The position numbers and the translations under genes are program-made. Under the pieces are notes generated by a model. It saw only the letters and a list, made by a program, of their open reading frames with translations. It did not search any database and had not been told where the DNA came from. A stretch of 64,000 nt of DNA from Lasiosphaeria ovina (taxonomy: Eukaryota > Ascomycota > Sordariomycetes > Sordariales > Lasiosphaeriaceae): NCBI GenBank assembly GCA_033439765.1, contig JAULSN010000003.1, positions 2,790,001 to 2,854,000 on the forward strand, written 5' to 3'. Position 1 is the first letter of the stretch. Each line of letters starts with the position of its first letter. Positions 22,533-33,233 of this stretch are shown one piece after another.

Positions 22533-23797
22533 TTTCCAGAATGGAGGCGTCATCGCGGCCGCTAGTCTTTTCCGTTGCCATCACTGCCAGACCTCAGGCC
22601 GAAACAGACCAACGGCTAGGTTGCGGTAGGACTCCTGACTATCTCCATTGCTGTACGAGTATGAGCGTGCCCCCAGCGTGGTGATCTGTTTTGTTGCCGC
22701 CATTTGCAGAGAAAGCCGATGTTATAGAAGGGAGGAAGAAGGCCAAAGTATGTCCACATCCTATCGTCCCCTGCCGGATTTGGCTGAGCAATCATCATCC
22801 CCCGAGCGAACCGAGGCGACATATTCGGGATACCTACCTTAGCTCAGCAGATACTCAAGCAACAACAGCACATGGCCCGGTCCGTTTCAACTCATTCGCT
22901 GTGGCTAGATGTCCGTGTCTGTGTAACCCACACCAAGCCGCAGGCGGGCTGGCAACGGAATATATGCGAATAGTGTCTTGCCGTCCATTCCGGCCCTCTT
23001 TTATTTCCCCCCTCTGGTAAGAAGCAAACAGGAGTTGGAAGGTACAATATCCCAGCAGCTACCAGTGAGCGCCCGAAAGGGTTAGCGTAGCCGCGGTCAC
23101 TCAACCCACCCACATTCGCTCTGCATGATCTTGCGGGGTATATACACCAAAGACTAGGAGAGCCTGAGATATCTACGTGACATCAACCCCACCATCCAAG
23201 CTGCCCGCCCAAAACCGCCGCGGTCCAGCTTTTACCAAAAAGGCTAGCTTAGCCGCAGTCATCTTTGATCCCGACGACCCCCGGAGTAAAGAATAACGAA
23301 TCGCTACCGGAGTGGTGTCTATCCGAGCCGCCCCCCCTTAACCAGCCAACAGCGATGCTGGAGAGCCGACGCACGACGATTTTGAAAGCGCATACTGACA
23401 AATTCATCTTAGAGGTGAATCTATGGTCGAAACGGCTAGTGCAGCCGCCCTCAATTCCCACTTGGGGGCTATTGGTTGTTCAGAGGGAATGCGTACTACA
23501 CATGGAACCACAAGACGAGGATGTTGAAAGGCATATATGAGTCGCTCAGCCCCACGGGGATTCCTAAGAATTCTGAGTAATTGCAGCAGAAAAGCTCCCG
23601 CTTAATGCACTATACGAAACTCCCCCTGCAAGCTTGCTTCAACTCCTGTGGCTTGAATATCTGTTACTGTTGAGGGGTCTAAGGAGAAAAGCTGCTTGAG
23701 GTCTCAATTTATCTCAGTGCTAGTCTCTTCTTGCACCAACACATTCCTACCGCATTTTCCCCATCGCCAACAAGATTTGCAGGCTAGATTCGTTACT
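22533..23797. other. Intergenic region upstream of the SMP-30-like gene
   Basis: The first 300 bp may hold unrecognisable N-terminal remains of the phosphatase relic. The rest is the promoter side of the plus-strand gene at 23798. No gene is visible. Confidence 0.5.
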
Positions 23798-24757
23798 ATG
23801 GCCGAAATCCGCAATTTCAGCCCCCTTCTTCCCTCTCGGGTGGTCCACCAGTTCCCCTTGCCTTCATGGATCGAAAATCTCGCGGTACGATCCAATGGGC
23901 AGATTCTCGTCACCCTTTCTTCTGCACCTGAAGTCTTCCTTGTCGATCCCACCGACGACTCCAAAACTGTTCTGATCTACAATTTCTCCGACGTGTCAGG
24001 ATTGGCCGGCATCATTGAGGTGGAGCACGACAAGTTCTACGTTGCCGGGGGCAATTTCAATCTCAGCACCATGGTCAACCAGACGGGGTCGTACAAGCTG
24101 TGGGAAATAGACATGACCAATTTCGAAAGCGATGGCAGGGCGATGGTTGAAGAGGTCATGAAGCTCGACAAGATCGGCCTCCCAAACGGAATGGAGCTGC
24201 TTTCAAGATCTGAAAAGATCGTCCTCGCTGCCGACTGTGAAGCCGGTGCTGTGTTCAAGATTGACCTCGTCAACGCGACGCATGAGATGATGATACAAGC
24301 AGACGAGATGCAGAATCCCGAGAATCCTAGGCTACCCATCGCCATAAACGGCATTGCGGTCCACAAAGAATACCTCTACTGGACCAACACTTCCAAGGCA
24401 CTGTTCTGCCGGATGAGAATCCACAAGGACGGCAAAGCCACCGGAGGCGCCGAGATTCTACACCAGGGGCTCGTAGGCGATGATTTCTGCTTCGACGGCA
24501 ACGATGGCGCCTGGATCACACAAAACCCCCTCAACACTCTCACCGTGGCAAAGGCAAAGGGTGGGCTTGTGACGGTTGCTGGGAAACTAGATTCGTTAGA
24601 AATTGCTGGGGCGACTGCTTGTCAGTTCGACAGAAGAAGCGGCAATGAGCATATGCTTTACGTCGTCACGAATGGCGGTCTAGGAGGACCTGTCAACGGA
24701 ACCGACGTTGAGGGCGGCAAGGTCTTGGTCATTGACACACGGCCGTTCAAAGCTTGA
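23798..24757 (+). CDS. SMP-30/gluconolactonase-like beta-propeller protein, 319 aa
   Basis: The ATG at 23798 (TTACTATGGCC) starts 319 residues. The frame is open further up but has no better ATG. The sequence has the rhythm of a six-bladed SMP-30/NHL-type propeller: ENLAVRSNGQILVT, EVFLVDP, LPNGMELLSRSEKIVLAADC, GAVFKIDL, PIAINGIAVHKEYLYWTNT and GDDFCFDGNDGAWIT. The blades carry the NG and DG turns seen around the metal site of this fold. There is no signal peptide. Fungal members of this group are often hydrolase-like or lactonase-like proteins of unknown substrate, some beside secondary-metabolite genes. No such cluster is visible here. It is intronless and stands alone between the relics and an AT-rich spacer. 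Confidence 0.75.
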   Translation: MAEIRNFSPLLPSRVVHQFPLPSWIENLAVRSNGQILVTLSSAPEVFLVDPTDDSKTVLIYNFSDVSGLAGIIEVEHDKFYVAGGNFNLSTMVNQTGSYKLWEIDMTNFESDGRAMVEEVMKLDKIGLPNGMELLSRSEKIVLAADCEAGAVFKIDLVNATHEMMIQADEMQNPENPRLPIAINGIAVHKEYLYWTNTSKALFCRMRIHKDGKATGGAEILHQGLVGDDFCFDGNDGAWITQNPLNTLTVAKAKGGLVTVAGKLDSLEIAGATACQFDRRSGNEHMLYVVTNGGLGGPVNGTDVEGGKVLVIDTRPFKA

Positions 24758-26731
24758 AGGACAGTCATTCGAATGAGTTGTTTCCTCATCTTGCCTCAAC
24801 ACAGAATTGGCCAGTCTTTAATTGAAGCACCATTTCATAGCAAATTGAAACCATCTCCCAGATCGAGTCGTGTCCGATATAAAATGCCACATACCTTGCC
24901 TACTTTTTCATGCTCTCTCTTCGTTTGATATGATATTAGACTTGTTGCTTTTGCTGAAGAATCTCTACACCAGGGGAGGGGACGGAAGACTATATTTCAT
25001 AGAAGCATGTGGATATTCCGTTGAAGACTAGTGTAGTTGTAGGTGATATTCTGCGAGCAAATACCTCACAATTTCCATACATAGACCGTAAGGATACTTT
25101 GAAGGTGAAGAGCCTTTTACGTAGCCCTAATACTGTTATGCGCGACGAATCGAGACAACATAACCCCTGCTAGACCACATGGTCCCTTACCGCTTTAGCT
25201 CAGGGTTGGTCGGGCGATAATCAGCCTTGCTTCGTTCTTGTTCAAAGCTGGTCGCCAATTAAGGAGGCTGTGCCATGACAGAACTCAAAAGACTTCAACT
25301 CTAACCGAAGGGGAGTGAAGCTTGTCCTCTAAGAAAAAGAGCCTAAAATGAGTTCTAGTCCAGAATCTTCCATGGCATTAATCTGCCTTATTATATACGA
25401 TGATCGTGTCTACGGTCTTAGAGCTTGCTTAGTTCCTCAAGCAAGTAATCAACACTTATTCTTTGTACTTATATATTTGATCAGGGTTCTCAAAGTACTC
25501 TGATCTCTTTCGATCAAGAGATAAATCCTCGAGTACTGTTCGAAGTAGCTTTATGTGTTACTGAACTTTCGTTTCTCAGCTCTATTCATTTACGAAATCA
25601 GGGTGCGGAGGTCGCTAACATCCTTCCGTGGTTCCCAGGATGCCTTTTCGTCCTTGGTTAAGCTGGTTGAGAGCACAAATTGCGGCGCGAGCGAACGTTA
25701 CACTTGTAGCATGCGATAGAAAGGCAACCTATGTGTTCAACAGTTTCAGGCGATAAGAAGACAATTAACAACGAGGAAAACAGACAGAATGGAGGTCTCC
25801 CCCCCCCCCTCCACGCAGGGAAGGAGGCCACGGCGCTGCGCTAGCCATGGGGGGAGGAAACAGAATACAGACTTTGACAACACAACAGCAGCTACACACA
25901 ATCGACCTGCATTCTGGTCTAACTTCGCTGTATTTAGCACACTTGACAGGGTATTCGGTTATACCGTTAGCAATGCTGGCAATAAGTTCCATTTGTTTGT
26001 CATTAGTAGGAGAGGCGTTTCTCAATGTGCCGTAGTCCCGCAGAGCTGGGTCGAGGGGGCCTACATCGTGGTCCTCTGGGTGTGATTCTAAGATTGGCGA
26101 CGTGGGTTGGAAAGCCTGGCATGCACCACCGGCATATAACTGTGCCCGGAATTATTAACTCTATCTATCTTATGGGATTAGAATACTATTAACAAGATGG
26201 CTAGGGATTATAATGGTGCGTGCGCGTCGCCGACCAGAGGTTACATACATTGTGAGTATTCCACCACGTCGTAGAGCTTCAATGCCTTCCCTTCTGGGGG
26301 ACTAGCTAGTAAGATACCAGGAGGTAGTGAACAACCATAAGCAGCGCCCCGAATTGGTGATCTCCTAGCCAGGTACCTTAGCTCTACGCCTTCGACATCC
26401 CTTGCCGTCCTATGACCGCATCTCACTGACGGCTAGCGCTAAGCGTATGCATAGGTATAGCATTGACATAGGGAGTCTATTCATTATCCACATTATCTTC
26501 TGTCAAGCTTAACACAATCCCGATACACAAAGCTGATACTAATTACAGATGGTACTTGAAATCGAGCTGGTGGTCGCCCTTCCTGAAGGATACAGCTCAG
26601 CCATTACTTCATTTGTCAGATCGCCGTCTATCTACTTCTCGAAAATGATTATATTTCCGATTGAGATTAGGAACCCCTTAGCGGAAAATATATGCGTGCC
26701 AGTATCTCGTCATATGCTCTCCAGTCACCAA
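24758..26731. other. AT-rich gene-free spacer
   Basis: Nearly 2 kb is visibly richer in A and T than the neighbouring genes, with no frame that has coding character. It contains hairpin copy 3 at 25424. The composition could reflect an old mutated repeat, but I find no recognisable transposon sequence. Confidence 0.55.
25424..25445. repeat. Hairpin element, copy 3 (7-bp arms)
   Basis: CTTGCTT pairs with AAGCAAG around the loop AGTTCCTC, which is one base shorter than the loop of copy 2. Confidence 0.65.
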
Positions 26732-29700
26732 CTACCCAAGTAATACCTCCGTCCAACTCTCCTTGGTCATATCAAAAGCCTGCTGCAGCACCTTGCCCAC
26801 ACCGACCCTCTCCCACAACAGCCGGCGGTTATTATACCTCACTAGCAGCACATGGAACAAATCCCACTCGATCTCGTCCCTGTCCTTGGCGATGTAGTGC
26901 GCCCAATGGGTACACTCGTCAGCAGTGAACGATTTGGCCTCGGACAGGGCAATGAACCGGCACAGGGTGCCGCCGTGCGCCGTGATCCACTCCCTGTCCA
27001 AGACCACAGTCCCGCACCAGTCGTGGCTTTGGTCGGCTACGTGGCAACGAGCTAGGCCTTCCCCCAGAGTCTGGGAGAAGTTTTGTTCTGAGCCAGAGTC
27101 CAAGACGTAGAAATTGGAGCTCCATGTGTGGAACTGGAGGATTGGGAGAGTGAACGATGCGTCGGTCACGCGCTGCTGGCTTTGCCTTATTCCAAATGGA
27201 TTGTCAGCGATGGTTGCGGCAAGGCGTCGGTCCATGTTGGGGTAGCGGATACGGCGGCCATAGCTGTCCGTTAAGGGTGCACAGGGAGCCTCTGGTGGTG
27301 GTGGTGGTGGTGATGGTGGTGGTGGTGGTGGTGGTGGCGGCGCTATCACTCTCTCTGTTACTCGGACGCGAGGCTCATAATTGATGCTGCTGTAGCTTTG
27401 GCTCTCGCTGAAACCTCCTCCTTCTCTATCCGAATATCTACTCCTCGGCCGCTCCGGGTTCGGCGGCTGGTATAACTCATTATTTATGTTGATGACGACG
27501 TCCCTCCCGGGGGCCGGCGCAGACGGTTGCTCAAGCTGTCGTTGTCGTTCTTGTTCACGCCTTCCCCGTCCGACCACTATTAGCTCTTGCTCATGTCTCT
27601 TCCACTCAGTAAACTCTCGTTCATGCTCGGCTCGGACATGTATCTCCTGTTCGCGAGCAACGCGCTCACGCTCTTGCCGCGCAGACTCAGACGTTATTGG
27701 CTGATAGCCCGACCAACGGCCGCCCATACTATCAGCCTCTGGCTGGCGTGGCTGCTGGCGATTCCGGATGGTCTCAGAGTAGTCGTTCCACACATTCTTG
27801 ATGTTGCCGTCGCCGTCGCGTATGTTCCAGTCGATCCATGTTCTGTTTATCAACCAGTCGTGGACATTGATGAGGCATCCGTCGAGAAACTTGGCGTCGT
27901 ACGTGACGTGTGTGCCCTTCTGGGGATCCTCATGGTCCATCCATCCTGCCCACGACCACGAGGGAAACTCGTGGCCGAACCAGTCATCTTTCAGGGTACC
28001 CTCTGCCTTGGTGGTCTTTGGCCACGCCTCGCGCGCTCGTCGCTTCTGCGCCCTGCTAGGCTGCCATAGTAGAGCAAAGTCAAAGTGGGACGCGGGCAAA
28101 CAGTAGAAGAACGGAGCGCCCATATACCGCGCCATGAGCTGAGACACGCCGGTGAACGCCGGTATGATATCCTTGGGGAGCGTCAGGCGTCGGCCGGTAT
28201 ACAGCGAGACACACTTCATGTAGAACCAGATGGGCCGCTCTTTGGCGTCGCGTAGCGTCCGCAGGGGGGAGTCTCGCCAGTCGAGGGACCAGACTTCCTC
28301 GTTGCCCAAGCCCCCCGGGTACACGTCCTGCGACATGTTGGCTCCGCGGCACTGGAAGTAGACTCGCCCTTCGACAAACACGAGACACCGTCGCGAGAGG
28401 ATGCGTTCCTGGAAAGTCCATGCGCGGCTGTTCCATGTTGAGTTGTGGACGACTTCCTCCAAGGGCCTCGACACGAGCAGTTCCAAGCCGGGGAGAATCG
28501 TCTCCTTGAGCAGCGCATCAGGAGACTTGTCAGCTCCAAACCCCGTGGCAACGAGTCCGACATCGGCGTCGCCGCCGTCGGCCGCGCAGATGGTAAAGTG
28601 GGCGTTTCCGTAGATGAGGTCCATGTTCTTGGCATTCTGCTGCCAAGAGGTATCGCTGTCTTGGACGATGCACAGAGAGTCAATCCACAGATACCGCTCT
28701 CCCAGATCCCGGACCAGCCGGATGGCATCCCGGATCGTCCGCGGCAGCATATCAAATACTTGTCCGTCGAGGCCGCCGCGTCGAATCCTGTCGTATATAT
28801 TGTTCCGCAGTGTCCGATGGTCTCTGTCTCCGGGGCGCCGAGGACCCCAGACGTAGCTAAGCGCGACATATCGATGCGGGTGCAAGATGTCGCGGTCGTA
28901 TGGAAGCTCGGTCAGCTGGAGTTTAACCACGTCGATGACGCCAAACGAGGTCTGCTGCATGAGGTGATGAAAGGCCACGATTCCTTCGATCGGCCCGCAC
29001 GTGGCCCCGTGTTTATGCTCGCAGATGTCAATCCATTTCGTTATCAAGGCTTGGATGCCGCCGTGACTGAAATCGCGCCCCTGGAACTCCTTGCCTGGAT
29101 CGAGGATGTCGAGCGCGTTGGAGGCCTGGACCCTACTGTTTTTTGGTTGCACAAAAAGCAGGTAGACTTCGTGCTGGGGATGCTCCCTTGTTGGTGGCTC
29201 GGGTTTGCTGCTACTACTACTACTACTACTACTACTCGGTATTTCATCGGTATTGGTGGTAGGTAGTGAGAAAGACCACGAGATCCGAAGCCGCCGAGTA
29301 GCATTCGAGCGTTGCTGAAAGCCTGGCCGAGTCTGTCGTCCATCAACGCTCCACTCCCAGTAACAGATGCAGTCCTGGTTGTTGTTCTCTCTCGGTTGGT
29401 TTCCATATTTCTCAATGGCACTGACGATCAAAATGCATAAAGGGCAATTCCGGTTTTCTCGAAGTTGGCTGAGGGTTCCAAGCCTCCTTGGACCAGCGCC
29501 CGAGTTGAGCTGCTGCATCAAACTGAAGTTTGCAAAAGGCGACCCACCGCTTGTCGGACGGAATGTCAAGGCGCGGTGTGAAGGAGCCCCAGGGGCGTTG
29601 TCGAAGATGAATTTTTCGGGCGCCAGTTCGAGCTCCAAGCACCTTGGGCAGAGCTTCCCCCCCCCCCCCCCTCGGCATTAGCAATATTCCCTCAGTAAGA

Positions 29701-29770
29701 AGAGGCTGGGCTTTCTTACCTCGCTTCTATCTTGTCTATCTCCAGCCAAGGTCGGGGATATGGAATCCAT
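26732..29770 (-). CDS. HET-domain protein with coiled-coil and poly-Pro linker, 990 aa
   Basis: Exon 1 (29770-29720) encodes MDSISPTLAGDRQDRSE. A 66-bp intron (29719-29654; donor GTAAGA, branch GCTAAT) leads to exon 2 (29653-26732), which starts with LCPRCLELEL, a Cys-pair opening common in HET proteins. The HET core spans about residues 275-470: YVALSYVWG, LPRTIRDAIRLVRDLGERYL, WIDSLCIVQD, IYGNAHFTICAADG and WNSRAWTFQERILSRR. Before it lies a run of ten Ser (from an ACT repeat at about 29211-29236). After it come FPSWSWAGWM, a charged Glu/Arg/Gln helix (about 670-730), a poly-Pro tract (from TGG repeats near 27296-27345) and a C-terminal domain of about 180 residues. HET proteins act in fungal self/non-self recognition and cell death. 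That this one does is inference. Confidence 0.9.
29657..29671. repeat. 15-bp poly-C tract inside the HET intron
   Basis: On the gene's strand this is G15, lying between the branch site and the AG acceptor, where a pyrimidine-rich stretch is normal. If the intron were not removed, the ATG at 29678 would read through the tract one base out of frame with the HET exon. Confidence 0.9.
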
Positions 29771-32336
29771 TGCAAGCCGCAGTTCTCCAGCAAATGGCGA
29801 AAGATGAGATGCCGTAGAAGCAAGAAGGGGAGAAGAGGCCGAGTTGGAATAACCGGGCTCGCGATGTGATATCACACCGCATTATGGGGGGGGGCTGTGT
29901 CGAAGAACACAGCCCCAAATACCGAATCCCGTGGCTTTCATCTGACCCCTGCAGCTTCAGGCCTCCGACACCCGAGTACCGGAAGAAGCCGTTTTGCATG
30001 CTTACGGTGCCGCACACACCAGCTACCTAGCCTAGTTCATGACGTCCCGAAACAACATATTTACATTTGTTAGGGATCTAGGCTATGCCCACCTTCCTTT
30101 CTTCTTCCAAAAGAAAGTTCCCCTTTTGCCCACTTTCTACGTGCCGTTGCATGTGACACCACTATGACATTACCATTCTGTATCGAGGCAGCAAGTGGTC
30201 AATTCGAACGAAGAAAATAGGAAATCTCGGCATCCGTTTCAGATCATGAGCTTGATACTCGACGGCTCGCTAGTAATGTAACTGTGTGGCTCTCGATAGC
30301 CCAGTAAAGTATGTCAAGACTTGAAGTGGAATTGCAGCTCGGGTTGCTCCGACAGAACTAGGAATACCAAAAGGCGATCGCAGTACGAAAGAGCCACGTA
30401 AATGAGACCCAAACTGAGAACTGATCGAGACTACCAGAAATTAGAGATGAAATTCACTTGGCCCACTCACCAACCCGAACAAGGACTCTTCCATTCACAT
30501 ACCTCAGTTGTTGAAAACGGAAAGCTAGTTTGCGTGACCTCATCAAAAAGTGGATCAGAATCAGTATGCCTAGGCATTATTATGTCAAGCAGAATGACTA
30601 GCGGACTCTTGTCAAAGTCGAGAGCCTCCTCCGCCAAGAGCCCCTATCTTCAGTCTCCCTTTAGCATCGATCAAGAACCTGGCCACACTGGTCTGGCCTT
30701 TTAACACTCATTTCTCGATAATACTGCGGCATTTCGTTGGCCATGAGAACCGAGTCCAAGTCGTGGCCAGAGTCCCACCAGAGATTCATACCTGGCTTTG
30801 TGTACGGGATGCCGTGAGTGCTCAAGCGTGCAGTTAAGTTTCATTTGGCAAGTTTAGGGAGGTGGGACAGATCGTGTGCCTGCACGCTAGTGTCTGCCTC
30901 CAGTAGAAAGACTGTCGCCGCATACTTCAGCGCCGTGTAGCCTGCTTGATACTTAGAATCTGTGGCGCTCCTATTTGCAGGAACATGGCCACAGTGCGGA
31001 CGAAGCCAGTGGCCATGCGCATTGCTGACCACGCAGAGCTCGGTAGGAGGGGAGCATCCGGTTAATATCACCTATGTGGTGCAGCAGCAATTGATTGGCA
31101 CAGCTTCGAGCAGAGAAGCGAAGCGCGTTAGGAGGCCACGCTCGCAATTTTCCTAACCCCCTTTCCCCCTCCTCATCTGCTTCGATTTCGACCTCCAAGT
31201 GAGTTGACTTCCTCCTCGTCAAGATTCTTACCAGCGTCCATCGCGACGAGAGTCGCTGATTCGTCTACTGTCAAAACTAAACGAAGTAACGAGGACTACA
31301 AGACGAACTAGTCCCTGACGCACCAAGCGTCTCGTCTCGCGCACCCTCAGGAGCAACGCCCCGTCAGACACGTGGGTTTTGGCCAAGAACACAAATGGTA
31401 ATTAGGGGTCAAAAAGGCGAGCGTGTAGGATGCACGAGGTACCAACACATCTTCCAGTCGCCAACGAGTAAACGCTCTTGATGGGAATCCCGGATACGCA
31501 TCAGAAATTGGCAACGTAGTCCCGCGCATCCCTTCCATCTGATCGCTCTCTGATGCTTTTCCGTCACAAATATGTGGCCTCCTCCCATGCTAGTGATTCT
31601 TCCACAGCAATTCTCGCAACCGCCAGCGGGTATCGATGCTAGCAGCGAACCTGAGTCACCGCACTACGTTTCCCGATATGAAATGCCGTCCATGCGCCCA
31701 CGATGGTCTTTGCAGACCTATTGCGACATTTAGCTCGTTTATTATGTCTCTAGGTGATCGCGATATGACTAGTGATGACTTTGGGTCCATTTGGAGTCTG
31801 TTTTTCTATTTCTCCTTCTCTCTTTTTCGTGTTCCTTTTGTTTCTTTTCACTTTTTTTTAACGCCTGAAATTCACCGTTATCTATTTAAGTTGTGGCTCT
31901 GACTCCCCTGTCCATGCTCCGTGGTGGGCCCTACGTACTTGGTCCCTGTTCTTCAATCTACCGGTCTCACTTGTTCTTGGGCCCTTTTCATATGCTGTGT
32001 CGTTGACATTAATCGCTGTGTTGATAATAGTTACATTTCGACCGTCCCAGTCGCGCCTTCAAACCACCGCTGAGCCAAACCCATTCTCCCGCATTCCCAT
32101 CCCTGCCCCGGTTGGCCACCATTGTCTCGACTTTCCTGCTGTTGCGCAACTTCTCGAACCTCGACCTTTGAAAACCGTCTAATACACACAGATCACACCT
32201 TGACTGTTACCTGCAAAGCATTAGTTCATCCAACTGCAGTACGGCCAGCGGTCCTGCTGATCCCCTCCTCCCCAACACAGTTACAGCCGCCAATAAACAC
32301 ACAAACACGCGCAGACGGCCGCATCTTCACCCATGC
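29771..32336. other. Intergenic region upstream of the HET gene
   Basis: This 2.6-kb spacer has no convincing gene. It holds a strong hairpin at 29891-29916 close to the HET start and a pyrimidine-rich stretch at about 31790-31860. A short minus-strand frame near 30841-31071 has an ankyrin-like phrase but no start or continuation. Confidence 0.55.
29891..29916. promoter_or_regulatory. Perfect 10-bp hairpin upstream of the HET gene
   Basis: GGGGCTGTGT and ACACAGCCCC flank the loop CGAAGA. The hairpin lies about 120 bp upstream of the HET start codon and could be in its 5' UTR or promoter. Function is inferred from position only. Confidence 0.5.
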
Positions 32337-33233
32337 CTAATTTCCCGGCAGCTTGCGTGGTCGCCCGCGCACCCCGCGCGCCCCGCGCCGTCGCCGGCGA
32401 AAGCACAGCACGCAGCACGAGGCAAAGATGGCGACAAAGATGAGCGGCAGCCCAACAACAAGGAACAGATACAAGGACCGGCCAATCGCCACCCCGCTGT
32501 TGCTGGAGTCGTCCTGGCAGTCGCCGGCGCTGCTGACATTGGAAGGCGGGACGATTTCGCCGGGCACCCAGGTTGCCAGGGTGCGACCACAGGCGAGCTG
32601 GGGCGGCGTCGGCGACAGTGTCGATGTCTCGGATGCCGCCCAGGCTATCTGCCAGGCGTTGTGCACCTGGATGCCGTTGGGAAAGAGCACCGACGATGAG
32701 GATGACGGCAGCAGCGTCGTGCCCAGGTTCACAAAGCACGCTGGGCTGGCGATGCCGTTGATGGACAGGTCCGAGACGGGCCACTCCAGGTGGTAGTCAC
32801 TAGGTAGGCGAGACAAGTAAGTTTGCGGTCGGCAACAGCAGTGCACGTCTCCAGAGCAGGCTCGTACGAACCGGTCGCAGCAGTACGCCGTCGTCGACTG
32901 GGCGGCCAGCGCCTTGACACTGTAGGCAGTCCAACCGGTGGGGCAGACGGCCGGGCTGAAGGAGAAGCGGCTCGCCGAGACGACGGCGCCCCATCCCGGC
33001 GGCTGGCACGAGGCGAAGCGCGGGTCTGCGGCGTCGGATGCCAAGACCTGCACCGTGGTGAGAGAGTAGTCGTCCCACCAGTAGCTCGAGACGATGCTCG
33101 ACGTGCTGAATATTTCGCCGCACGACGGCGGTCGCACAAACGGCGTCGTCAGCGCCAGCAGCGACGTCGCCGTCCCCGCGACAAAAGCCGGGGTTGTGGC
33201 CGTCGAGGCCGGCGTGATGGGCGTATCGGACAT
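32337..33233 (-). CDS. Single-pass membrane surface protein, about 274 aa
   Basis: The ATG at 33233 starts a frame that stays open to the stop at 32337 (298 aa unspliced). I favour a 72-bp intron (32871-32800; donor GTTCGT, acceptor CCTAG). Removing it joins AYCCDR directly to DYHLEWPVSDLSINGIASPA and deletes an odd Cys-rich insert. The ectodomain has paired Cys (CPTGWTAYS and YCCD), a Ser/Thr-rich stalk, then one membrane helix (LYLFLVVGLPLIFVAIF) and a short Arg-rich cytoplasmic tail (FRRRRRGARGVRGRPRK). No classical signal peptide is seen. This layout matches a large group of fungal wall-facing proteins of unknown function. Confidence 0.7.
   Translation of the reverse strand: MSDTPITPASTATTPAFVAGTATSLLALTTPFVRPPSCGEIFSTSSIVSSYWWDDYSLTTVQVLASDAADPRFASCQPPGWGAVVSASRFSFSPAVCPTGWTAYSVKALAAQSTTAYCCDRFVRACSGDVHCCCRPQTYLSRLPSDYHLEWPVSDLSINGIASPACFVNLGTTLLPSSSSSVLFPNGIQVHNAWQIAWAASETSTLSPTPPQLACGRTLATWVPGEIVPPSNVSSAGDCQDDSSNSGVAIGRSLYLFLVVGLPLIFVAIFASCCVLCFRRRRRGARGVRGRPRKLPGN

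Noticed and set aside
30841..31071. Minus-strand frame with an ankyrin-like phrase (GYTALKYAATVFLLEADTSV)
   Set aside because: Only about one shortened repeat, without an ATG-led gene or a second repeat. It could be a relic but is too short to claim.
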